From Choristoneura fumiferana (lineage: Eukaryota; Arthropoda; Insecta; Lepidoptera; Tortricidae): a stretch of 64,000 nt of DNA. Each line of letters begins with the position of its first letter. The stretch's first letter is position 1. Below the pieces are notes generated by a model that had not been told where the DNA came from, searched no databases, and saw only the letters and a list, made by a program, of their open reading frames with translations. A program made the translations under genes and the position numbers. Location of the stretch: positions 21,969,813 through 22,033,812 of the forward strand of contig NC_133476.1 in assembly GCF_025370935.1 (NCBI RefSeq). The letters run 5' to 3'. Positions 34,136-45,790 of this stretch are shown here, piece by piece.

Positions 34136-36299
34136 TTTTTAAGTTAACATTATGTAAGTATGTAGATCATAAAATAAAGATTGCCTTTTTATTTAATGTC
34201 TCTGCGACTAATGGCTGACCCGTGCCCGCGGTGATTTGTCTGGCTACTGGGCTATGACCTACCTGGGAATATTTTACACACATTTGAAAGTTGTACTGTT
34301 AAAGATAGATGTGAAAAAGCCAGAACTAGACAAAGTTTCGACACTACTGCGTCATAATTCTAAAGTCAATATTTAGTTTCGAATTTTATAATTGTACGAG
34401 TATTAAACTTTAACGGGCAAAATACACAAGGTTTCCTCATGAAATAGGTACATTTTATAAAAACTTTTTGTTAAATATTTAATTTTTATTACAAGCTTTT
34501 TTGCTAATTGTACTTATTGCTTACAGTAGGTACTCTCATTGTCATCTATCTTACATAATTATACTTATACCAAATTTCAAGTCAATTTGACCACTGGAGG
34601 AGGATCAAAATGAATTTGCAGGATTTGACCCAAAACATACAACAAACAGGGCACGTGAAATAAAAAAATGGTTCTCCCTTTTAGTCAAATATGGATTCAT
34701 AAACTTAATTTTGTTCTACTCGCTGCCCGATTTTCATTACACCGCTAAATTATGCATAGTGTCAAGTGGCTCAACAATCGCGTGTGGTGACTGTACATAC
34801 ACTTTATTCGTCGCGTTGGTTATTGTCATTTATTTTTAATCGACGTCGCATGGTTTTTTTTATGTTTACTGATATTCTCAGTCTGAGTCAATTGGAGCGA
34901 TTTTTTTTTTTTTTATTTAAAGGAGTAGGGGGGGGGGGGTATTAAAATAGTATTGTCATCGCAACAAAAGTGTGTACCAAATATCAGATCAATCTGTCCA
35001 TAAGAATGAATTCAATTAGGTAAAATCAGTGAGCTTATATACGATAGTAACATATAATATCATATATTATATCATATAACATCATTGGGTAAAATTATAC
35101 CAAATGTGACCGAAAAAAATTACAGCAAACCCGTTCCGTTCCGTTTAGTTATTCGTTGTTTTTTTAGTTCCATTCGTTATTTTTTTGGAATACATTATTT
35201 AAAGTAATACTCGTATAGGATATATTTACTATTTACTTTAACTCGCAATTGTCCGATTTTTTGTATTGAGATACGGAACCGTGGAAAATAATTCGATGAC
35301 CTAAAACACCAGAAATGTGCTTGTGTACTATAAAAATAAGTAAATTATTTATTCAATGATTTAAATAAAATAATACTAATAAGAAGAAGACAAAGAAAAC
35401 TTACCTAAGAAGCCTTAACTAAATATATTATCTAAGATGTTACTATAAAAATAAAAATTATATAAAGAAAACCCCGTCCGAAAGATCTGCCTGTGGCAGA
35501 GTTCCCAGTAAATTATGGCTTTTATATTACTCATGTACGCGTAGGAGTATTGTAAACTTATTAACTGTTACTTGTATTATTTAATTACATACAATATGAC
35601 GCGTCGTAAATCGTTAACTGCTGGCGCCTGGCACTTTCCTCAATAATAAAATAAGTCTGTCTGCGTAAACACAAATGGAAAGAAAGTGCGGAAACACAGC
35701 ATGGATGTATGAGGTATCAGCATGGGCCGTGCGCGACTGCGCGTACGCAGCCCCCTATTGTTGCGCGGCGCGTCGGACGTCAGCGCGCCGCCGACGCTGC
35801 GCCGCCGGTGACGTTGTTGACATAACCATGTAGATTTAATTGCATAAGATAATGATAAATACTTTGACCTAAATCATAACAAGGTGGCATGGAAATTGCT
35901 TCTGATTCATGCCATTCTGATTTCATTTTCTTTGTTTAGCAAGCTTGGCGTCTATTCACGTGGACACTATAGGCGTGCCTCAGAAGATTATTGCTAACGT
36001 ATGGAAACAGAAAACTAGAGCAGAATTACCAAATTAAAAACAAATGAATTTATGGTGATTTCTGTGAAACAAAACAAGTTTATTGCATAAGGAAGTCCTA
36101 CAAACCTAAATGTCTAAACATCGCATGATTCGCGGTTCTGTTGATCACCAAACAGAACTTTCTTAAAATAATGACGTATGGACCTAGGCAGCTGCAACAT
36201 CAAAACAACATATGCATATCCTTCAGCTTTGGGTGGTTAGGTAGTCTGTTTTATTAAAAACTAAAAAGTTTCGCAGTCAAGTTCAATAAACTATTATTA

Positions 36300-36545
36300 T
36301 TATATATATACATCTCAGCAGGCCACGTCAGCCGTATAGAACACAATAGGTGGGCCAAAATAGCCACAGACTGGATACCACAGATAAAACGGATAAGAAC
36401 GGACTTCGGCGGCGTGGCAGGCCCAGGCGTCGCTGGCGGGATGACCTGGACGCCTCTCTTCGCAGCTGGTCAGAGGTCGCCCAAGACCAGGTCGAGTGGA
36501 GGGCATCGGGGAGGCCTTTGCCGCTGCAACAACAAATTAAAAATT
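36300..36545 (+). pseudogene. LINE C-terminal remnant
   Basis: Frames give GHVSRIEHNRWAKIATDWIP and then, after a shift, RRRGRPRRRWRDDLDAS, followed by WSEVAQDQVEWRASG. This is the conserved end of a LINE polyprotein (RWxDDL motif). It is distinct from the ATC-tailed family and dead. Confidence 0.75.
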
Positions 36546-37559
36546 ATATTTAATAAAAAATTAAGGGGGTCCCCATACGAGAAACGTAATATATATAAAA
36601 TATTTTTACAATTTCCAAAGTTAAAATGTTTACCTAAAACCGACACACATTTGACTAAGTAGTTTTTATGATTTGTTGATACGCATTATTTCTTTTTCAT
36701 TTCATTTTGGTTGTATGTTTGGTAACCATTAGGTATAGAGATGTAGAACGAAAACAAAAAATAAACAGGTACGTAGACCTAGTCCAGGTTTCTCAAACTT
36801 ATGGCTCCACGTACCCCTGTTATAGTTTCTATACGACAGCGAATCCCTACCTCAACCCAAAGATAGTAATAAAATTGCTGTTGGAGAAACTAAGTTTATT
36901 TATATTTGAATTGTCATCATAATATAATGTATAATTATTTATTTCAATAAGTAACAAGTGCATTTGCCCATTGTACGTTTTCTTTGTTCTTGCATGATTA
37001 CTAGATTTAGTTTTAACTTAATTATTGTAATACTTAGTACCTACTTATTGTTGTTAAAATTATCGGAATATGTTTTGGTGAGAATCGGTAAGGAGGTAGA
37101 TTTTTTTTCCAGAGTACCTGTAGCATAATATGTTTATGTATGATTCTATCTCTGTTGTTTCTCCAATAAAGTAAAAATAAATAAGTATAGCTTACCTATC
37201 ATCTTGCCAACGAAATACAAACTGAAACAAACAAGAACAAATAACAAACAATAAGTAACAAATTTGGAGTTGAAATAAAAATACAAAAGACTTCAAAAAG
37301 CAATCTTAATCATCTTGCCAGTCTTGCAGCCACCATCCAGTAAACCTTGTCGCGAACCCCCTACCGTCGAATAGCGAACCCTAGGGTTCGCGTACCTCAC
37401 TTTGAGAAGCCCTATTTAATTTAAAAAAAAAGTGGTCTACTAATTTTTAAACAAGTTTCTATCAAATGAATCTGTCGCTAAAGTGTAACTTTCAAGTTGA
37501 CAGACACGTCTGATGGCATTATTGTTTTATAACATGCAAACGATTATCAACTTTAGGGT

Positions 37560-37815
37560 GGTAGACCACATATTTGGCTGATGGTACCTACCTATGGAAC
37601 CCTCGGTGCGCGGATCCAAGTCCTACTTGGCCGGTTTTTATTATTTGTTATTGTAACGACAATAGAAATAAATAATACTTACTCGTATGTATATATTCCA
37701 CCTGTCTACCAGTTACGTTCTTGAGATACAGCCCTGTGACACACAGACAGACGGAACATGTAGCGACATTAATAGGGTTCTGTTTGTCAGCCTTATTATT
37801 ATAGGTGCGGAACTT
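37560..37815 (-). repeat. Repeat related to family E ('CCGGCCAAGT' type)
   Basis: On + the block reads ...GGAACCCTCGGTGCGCGGAT, ACTTGGCCGGTTTTT, then GAGATACAGCCCTGTGACAC and a GACA tract. Related ends occur at 51033-51100 and 63638-63760. Confidence 0.6.
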
Positions 37816-38659
37816 TAAGAAAACTAGAGTTACATGTTTTACACGTTATGAAGTATCCTCCACCTTTTTCTGCAAATACCTTTATTGATCTATATGAGTT
37901 CGCCATCTTTGCCTAATATTTTGTATATCGCCCTAGTGTTTGTCACTCGTTTAGCACCACCCAGGGGACACGTGCAGGGTTGTGGTGGGTTTCTCCTGCG
38001 GACGCGAGCAACAATATAAATAATTTATTATTATTGTTCTAAATAAGACAACCCTAATACAATTTTCGTTTATGTAACACGGTCAATTAGAGTTTTAATT
38101 TTCACCATCGGATGATAATTTCCAGCAGGTAATGTGTTTTAAAAAATCTGTCTCCTAGTCGTCCTTTCGCACCCGTATGTTGTGGATATATTATTTTCTT
38201 TCTTTCTTTCAATCGTCCCCCAAGATCTACATGAGTAACACTATGAATTGAAATAAAAAATACAAAAAGATTTCAAAAAACCAATCTTATTATATGGGAT
38301 TTTAGGTAATCGCTATGTTCATAATTGTCTTCAGTCTATAGGTACTACCTACATAGGAAGAGTTAAGCATCACAAGCGACAGACCCCGTGTAACCTACAT
38401 TCTATGCTCAAGTAACGATAACAAACTAACCACTGAGTCAACGATGAAGCGTTTAGTAATTTGACCCTGTAATAGAATAGGCAATCTTGGCTATTATAAG
38501 TACGTTTAGCTGAGGCGTGCGGTCCTGCCGCTAGTCAGCCGATGCTGCGTCAGGTCTCGTAACACCTGACGGGTCGATGACTCGCACCTGACGACTGGTA
38601 ACTAGAACAAGTTGCTGTGTCTACCATTTTGCTTATTTCTGAGTTTGCTAATATTACTT

Positions 38660-38870
38660 TTGAAGTAGAAAATAGAAATAGAAATAGAAACGTTTATTCG
38701 CTAATTCGCAAATTACATATTATAAGTACACAAAATAAAACAAGTATAAAATAAATATTAATGACAGTATTTGCGAAATCGCGAAACGGTCTCAGCTCAG
38801 CATAGTGTTGGCCGTAGAGGCCAACGCTGGTCTTCCGCTGAGACCGCTTGGCGACTTCACGGAAGGCGAC
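38660..38870 (-). repeat. LINE-like 3' end
   Basis: A GAAATA repeat leads to ACGTTTATTCGCTAATTCGC (the AATAAA equivalent on -), then GGTCTCAGCTCAGCATAGTG and GAGGCCAACGCTGGTCTTCC. This resembles the layout of 30430-30760. Confidence 0.5.
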
Positions 38871-39048
38871 ATAAATTAAAAAAAAAAAGAAAAGTAAATC
38901 TAAAAAGAAACAAATAGAAAGTAATATAATTTTGCTTATATCTAGTTATGTCAGCTTGTGAGAAAATATGATTGGTTTTTTGGAGTCTTTTTGTATTTTT
39001 TATTTCAACTCCAAATTTGTTACTTTTACGGGTATCCCGTGAAACCAT

Positions 39049-39343
39049 ATCGAAAATACAAACTGAGACATGGATGCACAGAAAAACCAGAAAAAGAGAC
39101 CAGCGCTGGTAATCGAACCCAGGTCCTCAGCAATCCGTGCTGCATGCTATAACCCCTACACCACCGCTGGACAGGAATCTAGACACGAATTTTTCCTATC
39201 CATACATATCTCAGGTTGCTTATTTTTACTACGCTACTAATGCAGGAGCTCATCGAGAGACGTCACACTCTTCTCTCTTCTTCTTCGCTGGTCTCTTTTT
39301 TTGGTTTTTCTGTGCATCCATGTCTCAGTTTGTATTTTCGATG
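39049..39343 (-). repeat. tRNA-derived SINE inside a 58-bp-arm foldback
   Basis: The arms at 39049-39106 and 39286-39343 are inverse (ACTGAGACATGGATGCACAG and so on). Between them, on the - strand, is a tRNA-like unit with GGTGTAGGGG (A box) and GGGTTCGATTACC (B box). A small SINE unit is therefore enclosed by inverted repeats. Confidence 0.75.
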
Positions 39344-39441
39344 TGAGAAAATATATTTCGTACTGTTTAACAGTAACATCAACGGCCAAAAAAGTTGACT
39401 CTAAATATCTCTTGAAAATCCTGGCAATGGGGTTCTTTTAG

Positions 39442-39578
39442 GTACAGTCACCAGCATTAATATCTGCCACAGCGGAGTGTGCAAAAATATCTGACACGTC
39501 CTTCCGGCCCTAGAAATAGAGTCGTATCAGATATTTATGCACGCTTATTGTGTCAGATATTGGTGCTGGTGACTGTAC
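39442..39578. mobile_element. Palindromic MITE, terminus GTACAGTCACCAGCA
   Basis: GTACAGTCACCAGCATTAAT on the left pairs with ...TGGTGCTGGTGACTGTAC on the right. ATCTG(A/C)CAC arms continue inside. It is 137 bp and non-coding. Confidence 0.85.
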
Positions 39579-39939
39579 TATATAAAGCGGAATCGACCTC
39601 AATCTCGTTAAGAGAAAAACTTGTGTCCATTGTACATTTTCGGGCAAAGTTTTCTGTTGAAAACGGAACTAGGAGTAAATTGAGTTAATCAGAGCAACGG
39701 ACCACTAATTGATTAAGTTATTTAGAGTAACTAAGTACAACACACCGTGGGCTTTATGCAGGTGCCCCGTGGTACACCGAGCGTGAGCGCCTCGACCGAA
39801 ATAAACGTGAATTTCCTTTCATGTCCACTGGATTTTTTAAACTTCGTGTTTTTGTAAGCTTACCGCATTAGAGCTATGAAATGCACATGCTACCTCTATA
39901 AAATAATATACGTAGGTGTCCACAATGTTTATGCGCTTA

Positions 39940-40738
39940 TACAGGGTGTCACATTCATATCGGTCAGTATGGGAAAGTCTAAAACTATAAGACATACGAA
40001 GATCTGTTCTTAGGAACCGTCATAGATTTGAAGAAAAACTGCATTCATACATTTAAAAAAAAACTTTTTCTCAGTTCAGGAATCGAACCCGGTCGTTTTG
40101 AAAAATAAAACATACGTTATTTCTATTTCGATATCGGTAGTGAAGGCACAGTATGAAGGTCATAAGCAAGAAATATTACTATGAAACAGGATATCTAGAA
40201 TGAATAAAATGCATTGTATTTCATATTCTTAAATAATGTAGGTAAGTTTTATTTTAAGCCGTGGTGGCCTAGTGGTTTGACCTATCGCCTCTCAAGCAGA
40301 GGGTCGTGGGTTCAAACCCCGGCTCGTACCTCTGAGTTTTTCGAAATTCATGTGCGGAATTACATTTGAGCTATGCGGTGAAGGAAAACATCGTGAGGAA
40401 ACCTGCACAAACCTGCGAAGCAATTCAATGGTGTGTGTGAAGTTCCCAATCCGCACTGGGCCCGCGTGGGAACTATGGCCCAAGCCCTCTTGTTCTGAGA
40501 GGAGGCCTGTGCCCAGCAGTGGGACGTATATAGGCTGGGATGATGATGATGGATGATGAAGTTTTATTTTAAAAACATTCGGGTTCGATTCCCGAGCTGA
40601 GTACTAGTTTTTGAAAATGTATGGTTGCAGTTTTTCTTGTTATTAAAATCAATGACATGGTTCCTAAGAACGGATCTTCATAATGTATTATAGTTTCAGA
40701 CTTTCCTATACGGACCGATATGAATGTTACACCCTGTA
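39940..40738. mobile_element. MITE with ACAGGGTGT ends, interrupted by SINE family A
   Basis: TACAGGGTGTCACATTCATA on the left is answered by TATGAATGTTACACCCTGTA on the right, and arms extend for about 150 bp (CCTAAGAACGG, GGGTTCGATTCC and others). The complete SINE at 40258-40550 sits inside, and a LINE tail begins immediately after the right end. Confidence 0.8.
40258..40550 (+). repeat. tRNA-derived SINE (family A), full length
   Basis: It starts GCCGTGGTGGCCTAGTGG (A box) with the B box GGTTCAAACCC about 45 bp later, then the family body, ending ...GGCTGGGATGATGATGATGG. This is the best-preserved copy and fixes the direction of the family. Confidence 0.88.
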
Positions 40739-40740
40739 TA

Positions 40741-41012
40741 TTCATCATCATCATCGGCATCAGCCGCAGGACGTCCACTGTTGGACATAAGCCTCCCCCA
40801 TAGACCTCCAGTTGCTTCGGTTGGCAGCGGCTTGTATCCACTGTGAACCCGCGGCTTTCTCCGTCCGTCCATCTCGTTGGTGGACGTCCTACGCTGCGCT
40901 TGCCTATCCGCGGTCTCCATTTGAGAAAATTTGTTTGCCGTGCTATATGGCTTACCCATTGCCACTTTAATGAGCTAATTCGTTCGGCTATGTTGGTGAC
41001 CCTCATTCTTGT
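40741..41012 (-). pseudogene. LINE reverse transcriptase C-terminal remnant
   Basis: The - strand translation reads MRVTNIAERISSLKWQWVSH followed by IARQT, then RSVGRPPTRWTDG and PTEATGGLWG, with an ATC-repeat end. It is the same family as 27805-28275. A frame break lies in the middle. Confidence 0.85.
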
Positions 41013-41079
41013 CTAGGAAAAATATGGTTCGTTTGGTCACAAGAAGGATAGAATTAATTCACAATGTTTTATTGAAGGT

Positions 41080-41350
41080 TAATTACACAAATAGAAAACG
41101 GAAAATTAAATTATCTCCTGTACATTGCGGAAAAGATAAACAATGTGTTTTGTTTCCTTGTCGATTTGCGTTTTTGTGACGGTAGTAAGAGTTAATCCGT
41201 GACAATGGTCGTAACGCGCGTGAAAGCAGCGTGACGGCGGCGAGCTGGGCCTGCGCGTGACGCCGCGCCCGCGCAGCCACAATGCCAGCGACACGCCTCT
41301 CCAGCTGTTTGCTTGCGGCTGCGCCCGATGCATTGTTGTTTTCTTGTGAC
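41080..41350 (-). other. GC-rich patch with an 89-codon open frame, unassigned
   Basis: The - strand frame from 41352 reads MSQENNNASGAAASKQLERR and continues Ala/Arg-rich. I recognise no domain. The GC content contrasts with the flanks, and a second frame is also open, which argues for base composition rather than coding. It could be an orphan exon, a CpG-rich regulatory block or a repeat. Confidence 0.25.
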
Positions 41351-42959
41351 AATGAGCCGTGTTATTAGTCAGTTGAAGGAATCTCGTGAGCTGAATGCGA
41401 AAAAGAAAAGTATAAAAAAATTAAATACAAGGTTTTGTAGATTTTAGCCTCCACAGCGTTTGTAATTAGGAAGTTACTTAATAAGCAATCTTACGAAGTA
41501 AAAGTAATCAAACTATTCTTTTGCATATTGTAAATACTGTCAGCCTAATATATATATAAGGTTTATTACCCTAAAGTTGATTATCTTTTGCATGACATAC
41601 AACAATAATATCGATAAATACTTAAGACGCATAAAATAGTATGGTGTCTTCTTTTTGCCTTCCACATAGTAGTGCTATAGTTCTGAGTTCATAATTGAGT
41701 ATAGAGCGCTACTGCCCAACCACAGTTCTTTAATGAACTACGATACCCACAGGAAGAAATGACACGGCAACGGGGCAACACAATTTCAATTTACTCTTGA
41801 ATATAGTTTTGTATTTAGAATGCATTTCTGATACCTGGAAACGATAAATCAATGAAAACTGTTAAGTCATTAAGGTGTTGGGTATTACGTGTTGCATCAA
41901 TTGATTCCAGCGATCGTGGAGTAAACAAGCAGTATAATGTCAACAACGGCGAGGCCGACGGCGCCGCCGGAGCGTGGCGGGTGCGCGGGCGCGGCCCTGG
42001 CGGCTGACTAACCCAGCTAACGGAACATTTGGCAGACGGAGTGTGCTGTTGCTTCTAGGAAAACTAATTAGCAGATGAAGAGATGGCAGCTTCGGGTAAC
42101 AACTCCTTTGGCGCATCGTTGGTGTAGCTAAAAGTGGGTCACATGGGTTCCTTGGTGAGAGCAGAGTGAGGGTGTCTTATGTCCTTCCCAGGGTCTCAAA
42201 ATATATCCATCCTATAATAAGTCGGTTCAGCAGTTTAAGCATGAAGAAGTTACAGACAGACAGAGTTACTTCCGCATTTATAATATTAGTGAGGATTACT
42301 AACAATGAATTTTCCCAAGAAATTTTGTTCACGTGATTTTTAGTTTAGCGAGATCGTTATTAGCGTCATTAAACAATAAGAACTTTTATGTTAACTACGC
42401 TGTCAAGTCGTAAAATAAAATTTTGAAAAAAGAAAAAAAGATTTCCACCCCTACGCGTGAAGTGGGGATAATTTTATCAACTATTTTTTATTTACGATCC
42501 CCGTTTTCAAAATATAGTTTTTAAGTGCTATTTTTTTTAAAGGTATGTGTCTCCCAGCTTAAAAAATCAGAAGAAAACCATCTAATGATAGTATATATTT
42601 AAAATTAATTTTAAAGCAAAATTATTACAGACTAATAAGATAACAACAACTAATAATAATAGGCAAGTTAACCAGTAATAGTCAATCAAAACTGAATGTA
42701 CTTTGTACATGCACTTCGCCAGTTTTTATTTCTTATAATTACGAAGTAAGTAATTATGACAAAACTAATTATAAAGACGCACTATGGCAACGCTTTGCGA
42801 AGTCACCTTCAAACTGGGAAGTTAGGAAAATTTGAAAATTAATGAGCACTTAACACCCATTAGCCATTGGACGCAAATAACTATCGGTGTCCAGCTATTA
42901 CTGCAAATTGATGTGCTGGGCGTCCGGTAAAAAACAATATTCTTAATGGATTACTGACA

Positions 42960-43560
42960 ATCGTATCTACTTACTAGGTAGACTGGTTCTTGGAAGACCG
43001 CATCCGACGGTTACCGGTTAAGTGTCGTGTAATGAGAGGCGCAATTAGAAGGGACGTCAGTGCGGTGCGTGACCGAGCGAGGGTTAGGCATTTATTTTCG
43101 GGGTTGAGTCGCCGCAAAGGCCAAGGCCCTTGCTTTTGTTTACTATTTACTGATTTTACAGGAATGGAGAGCGTGTAAGTAGCCGGGAAAAATCCGTTAA
43201 TGGACGACTGTGAAGGGCGGACCCAAACAGTGCCGGACTCTCACTGGGTAAAAAACTCAGCTGCATGTCCCCAACTCCCTAGAGCTTGCAACGGGGAGGG
43301 GAGGGTTGAAGGTGCTTCTTATCTACCGTTAGAGTCTTGCTTAAGCCATTTACTGGAAAGCCGGGAGAGGAGCATGGCATTCTCGCGCTAGGCTCTGCGG
43401 TGTGCTTGAGTCGGTCTCTTTTGTTGATCCCCACCGGTTTCTTCTTTGACCGACTCTTTCGAGGATTAGTACTTAGCAGCTTTTGCCCCATTACCATAAA
43501 TAGCATATCTTAGGTGACCGAGAGGAAGACGCACTGTTGGAACGCCTCTTTCTTCCTCTT
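42960..43560. other. GC-richer unassigned block
   Basis: About 600 bp stand out from AT-rich flanks. They contain ACTCCCTAGAGCTTGCAACG and a G-rich run (GGGGAGGGGAGGG), with no long credible ORF on either strand. It could be the 5' or middle part of a decayed retroelement or an unannotated exon. I cannot decide. Confidence 0.3.
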
Positions 43561-44894
43561 TGGATCAATGAAGTCCTGAAATTGTGCAGCCTACAGGTAT
43601 CTAAATGGCACCCAAACGAACAAAATAGAGACAAATGGTGGAAACTGGTGTCAAAGGTTCGGGCCACTGAGTCAGCACAGTAAGTAATATTCTATTAGCG
43701 GAGTGCATTCTTCAGGAGCTACCTGGAATGCGCTAGCTTATCGCTAATAATGGTAATGATGTCTGCAACGTCAGGAAATATGAACATTCTCGATAACTAC
43801 GGAGCTACGGAGTATTTACGTAGCTATAGTTGAGACCTCCTCCCAGAATTTATAAGAGAGCTGGGCTGTGTAGTTATCACGTAACCTCAGCGTGGATTGA
43901 CTTGACATACGTTGGATTGCTTCGCTTGCTTTTTAAGTTTATGCGAAGAAGCAATGTACAGGCGATGTCAGTTGTGTTTTAGCATGGCGTACATTGATAG
44001 CAGTATTTAATTTGTATGAAAAAGGGAAAATCTAACGACTCCATTATTTTTAAAACTCGCTGAACTAATGTTGTTCAGTTTCACGAATACGATCTATGTT
44101 TTAACTTTTTGCTCGTATTACAGGCCACACCCGGTAATAGATTTACAAACATTGTATACCTAATATTCATGGGGAAGATCATAGTGTACCTACGTATGTT
44201 TTACTAAAAGTTTGAAGTATTTTGAAGTAAAGAAAAGAAAGAAATTTATTAAATTATTAAAATAAAAGAAAAAAAAATGACATTATAAAACATAAAAATA
44301 TAAAGGTAAAAATACGTATCACAGTCACAAAATGGTGCCAAATCAAGCACTATGCCACCCTTGTGGACAGCGCAGGTTTTCCTTTGGGACCATCAGGATT
44401 GCATAAATGTAACGTTGAGTAAAACAATGAACAGTGAAACCGACACATACCAAGTATTTTTAAAGTACCTACAAATAAACACGAACATTGCACTTTAGGG
44501 TAGGAACCAAAAAAGTAAAAAAAAGAGAAGAAAAAGAAGAATTTTATGTAAATTTCGAAGGCTGATTTGATAGTAGATGTTACATAACCTAGTTAAATTC
44601 GCGTAAATATATTATTATTTGCAACATATTATGGACATAGAGATGGTGTATATTATACGATTACTTTTTATGACGCGAGTTTTATGGCAAACATCAAAAA
44701 CAAGCAACACCAATAAACAGCAGTGTTCGATAAAAAAGGCAAAGATCTCAGTTTACTTATTTGATTTTGAGATTTTGGTTATCATAGGCGTCTGAAGAAT
44801 GTTAAAAGTGATTATATAATTACTGAATCTTCCTAAAAACAGATTTTTTTAAAGAACATAATATACCTAATAAAAGTAAATATATCCTTACTTA

Positions 44895-45095
44895 ATATTA
44901 TAATGCGTAAGTAATTTTGTCCGTCTGCCTGTCTGTTACCGCTTCAGGTTTAAACCGCTGAACCAATTTAGGTGAATGGATATGGAGATGGTTTGAGATC
45001 CTGAGAAATACAGAGGATAGTCGTTATCCCGGAAATTGTCTTGTTCCATCGGAATAGCGATATACAAATTCTTCGCAGATGGAGTGGAACAGCTA
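44895..45095. repeat. Repeat D-type block ('TCCGTCTGCCTGTCTGTTACCG')
   Basis: It contains TTAATATTATAATGCGTAAG, CTGTCTGTTACCGCTTCAGG, AACCGCTGAACCAATTTAGG and an end near TGGAACAGCTAGTA. This complements the CTAGCTGTTGCCCGCGG starts at 23071 and 26437, so it is probably the inverted other part of the same long family. Confidence 0.5.
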
Positions 45096-45355
45096 GTAAA
45101 TATAACAGGGGACCAAAGGGCTAGCAGCTAACTCTCTACCGGCCACCAGCCTGTTATCAGCCTGTTGGATCCCATGCCAGGCCTTTAAACTTTTTTGTAT
45201 TTACTATGATGTTAGTTATAGCTTTTAGTTAGAAAATCCCAGTGATTTTTTTGAATATTACTAGTTGGGAGGTTTATTGCTAGTGTAGAGAGCGTTGCTT
45301 AAACGAAATCTAAGTAGGTACCTATTTAACAATTTTTTAAGAAAAGGTTTGTTTT

Positions 45356-45432
45356 GGGTTGACGTGGTGCAGTTGGTAGCACGCTCGGCGCTGACAGCCA
45401 AGAAATGCGAGTTTCCATCCCGCGAAGCGTCT
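45356..45432 (+). repeat. tRNA-like sequence (SINE head or tRNA pseudogene)
   Basis: GTGGTGCAGTTGGTAGCACG is a good A box, but the B-box region (GTTTCCATCCC) departs from the consensus and no clean acceptor stem closes. It is unlikely to be a functional tRNA. Confidence 0.5.
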
Positions 45433-45499
45433 CCAAAAACTTAACGTTTGAAAAATACTTGAAGCGTTCGAGAAAATGACTCTAAAATAGAATTAGGCG

Positions 45500-45790
45500 C
45501 CCACATCAATCTGATAGTTTGCTGAGCGAGCACAAAATTGAGGTAGAGCCGTCAGCTCAGCAGCTTTCAGCGCCCCGTGGCTCGTCCTCGCGAAAGTGGC
45601 AGCGCGGAGCCGCGGCGGGCGCGCGGCCGCAGCCGCCCCGCGCCGCGCCACTCGCGTCCAGTGCCCCGCCGCGACCGCACGCCATGGCGACCGCGCGCTA
45701 ACACCGTTACTCTACATCGTGTCTGTGCTGTGAATTCTCTCCGATATCAACAACACTCCAGTGCGACGTGAAACCTTTGGAAACTAAACG
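45500..45790 (+). other. Putative non-coding first exon of a gene extending to the right
   Basis: A GC-rich, CpG-rich block of about 290 bp ends in a consensus donor (AAACG|GTGAGT at 45791). The only ATG with a strong context (GCCATGG, 45684) opens five codons, MATAR, and stops at 45699-45701. So this would be a 5' UTR exon with a minimal upstream ORF. The transcription start is not defined. No following exon is recognisable within the remaining 18 kb, which would then be a long first intron, common in insect developmental regulators. The identity of the gene cannot be inferred. Confidence 0.5.
45684..45701 (+). promoter_or_regulatory. Five-codon upstream ORF with strong start context
   Basis: ATGGCGACCGCGCGCTAA is preceded by GCC and has G at +4, so scanning ribosomes should often initiate here. 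If the exon is real, this would dampen translation of the downstream main frame. Confidence 0.4.

Larger units (their letters stand above)
27391..45499. other. About 18 kb of repeats and AT-rich DNA without a recognised gene
   Basis: Apart from the repeats listed individually, 29730-30290, 34140-36290, 36560-37550, 37820-38650 and 43700-44880 show nothing I recognise. GC-rich patches lie at 35730-35820, 41190-41345, 41935-42015 and 42960-43420. None gives an ORF with a defensible start and family resemblance. Confidence 0.6.

Noticed and set aside
45519..45771. 60- and 64-codon + strand open frames in the GC-rich first exon
   Set aside because: They have no ATG at their start (TTG and GTG) and are Arg/Pro/Ala-rich from base composition. 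The real ATG there opens only five codons.
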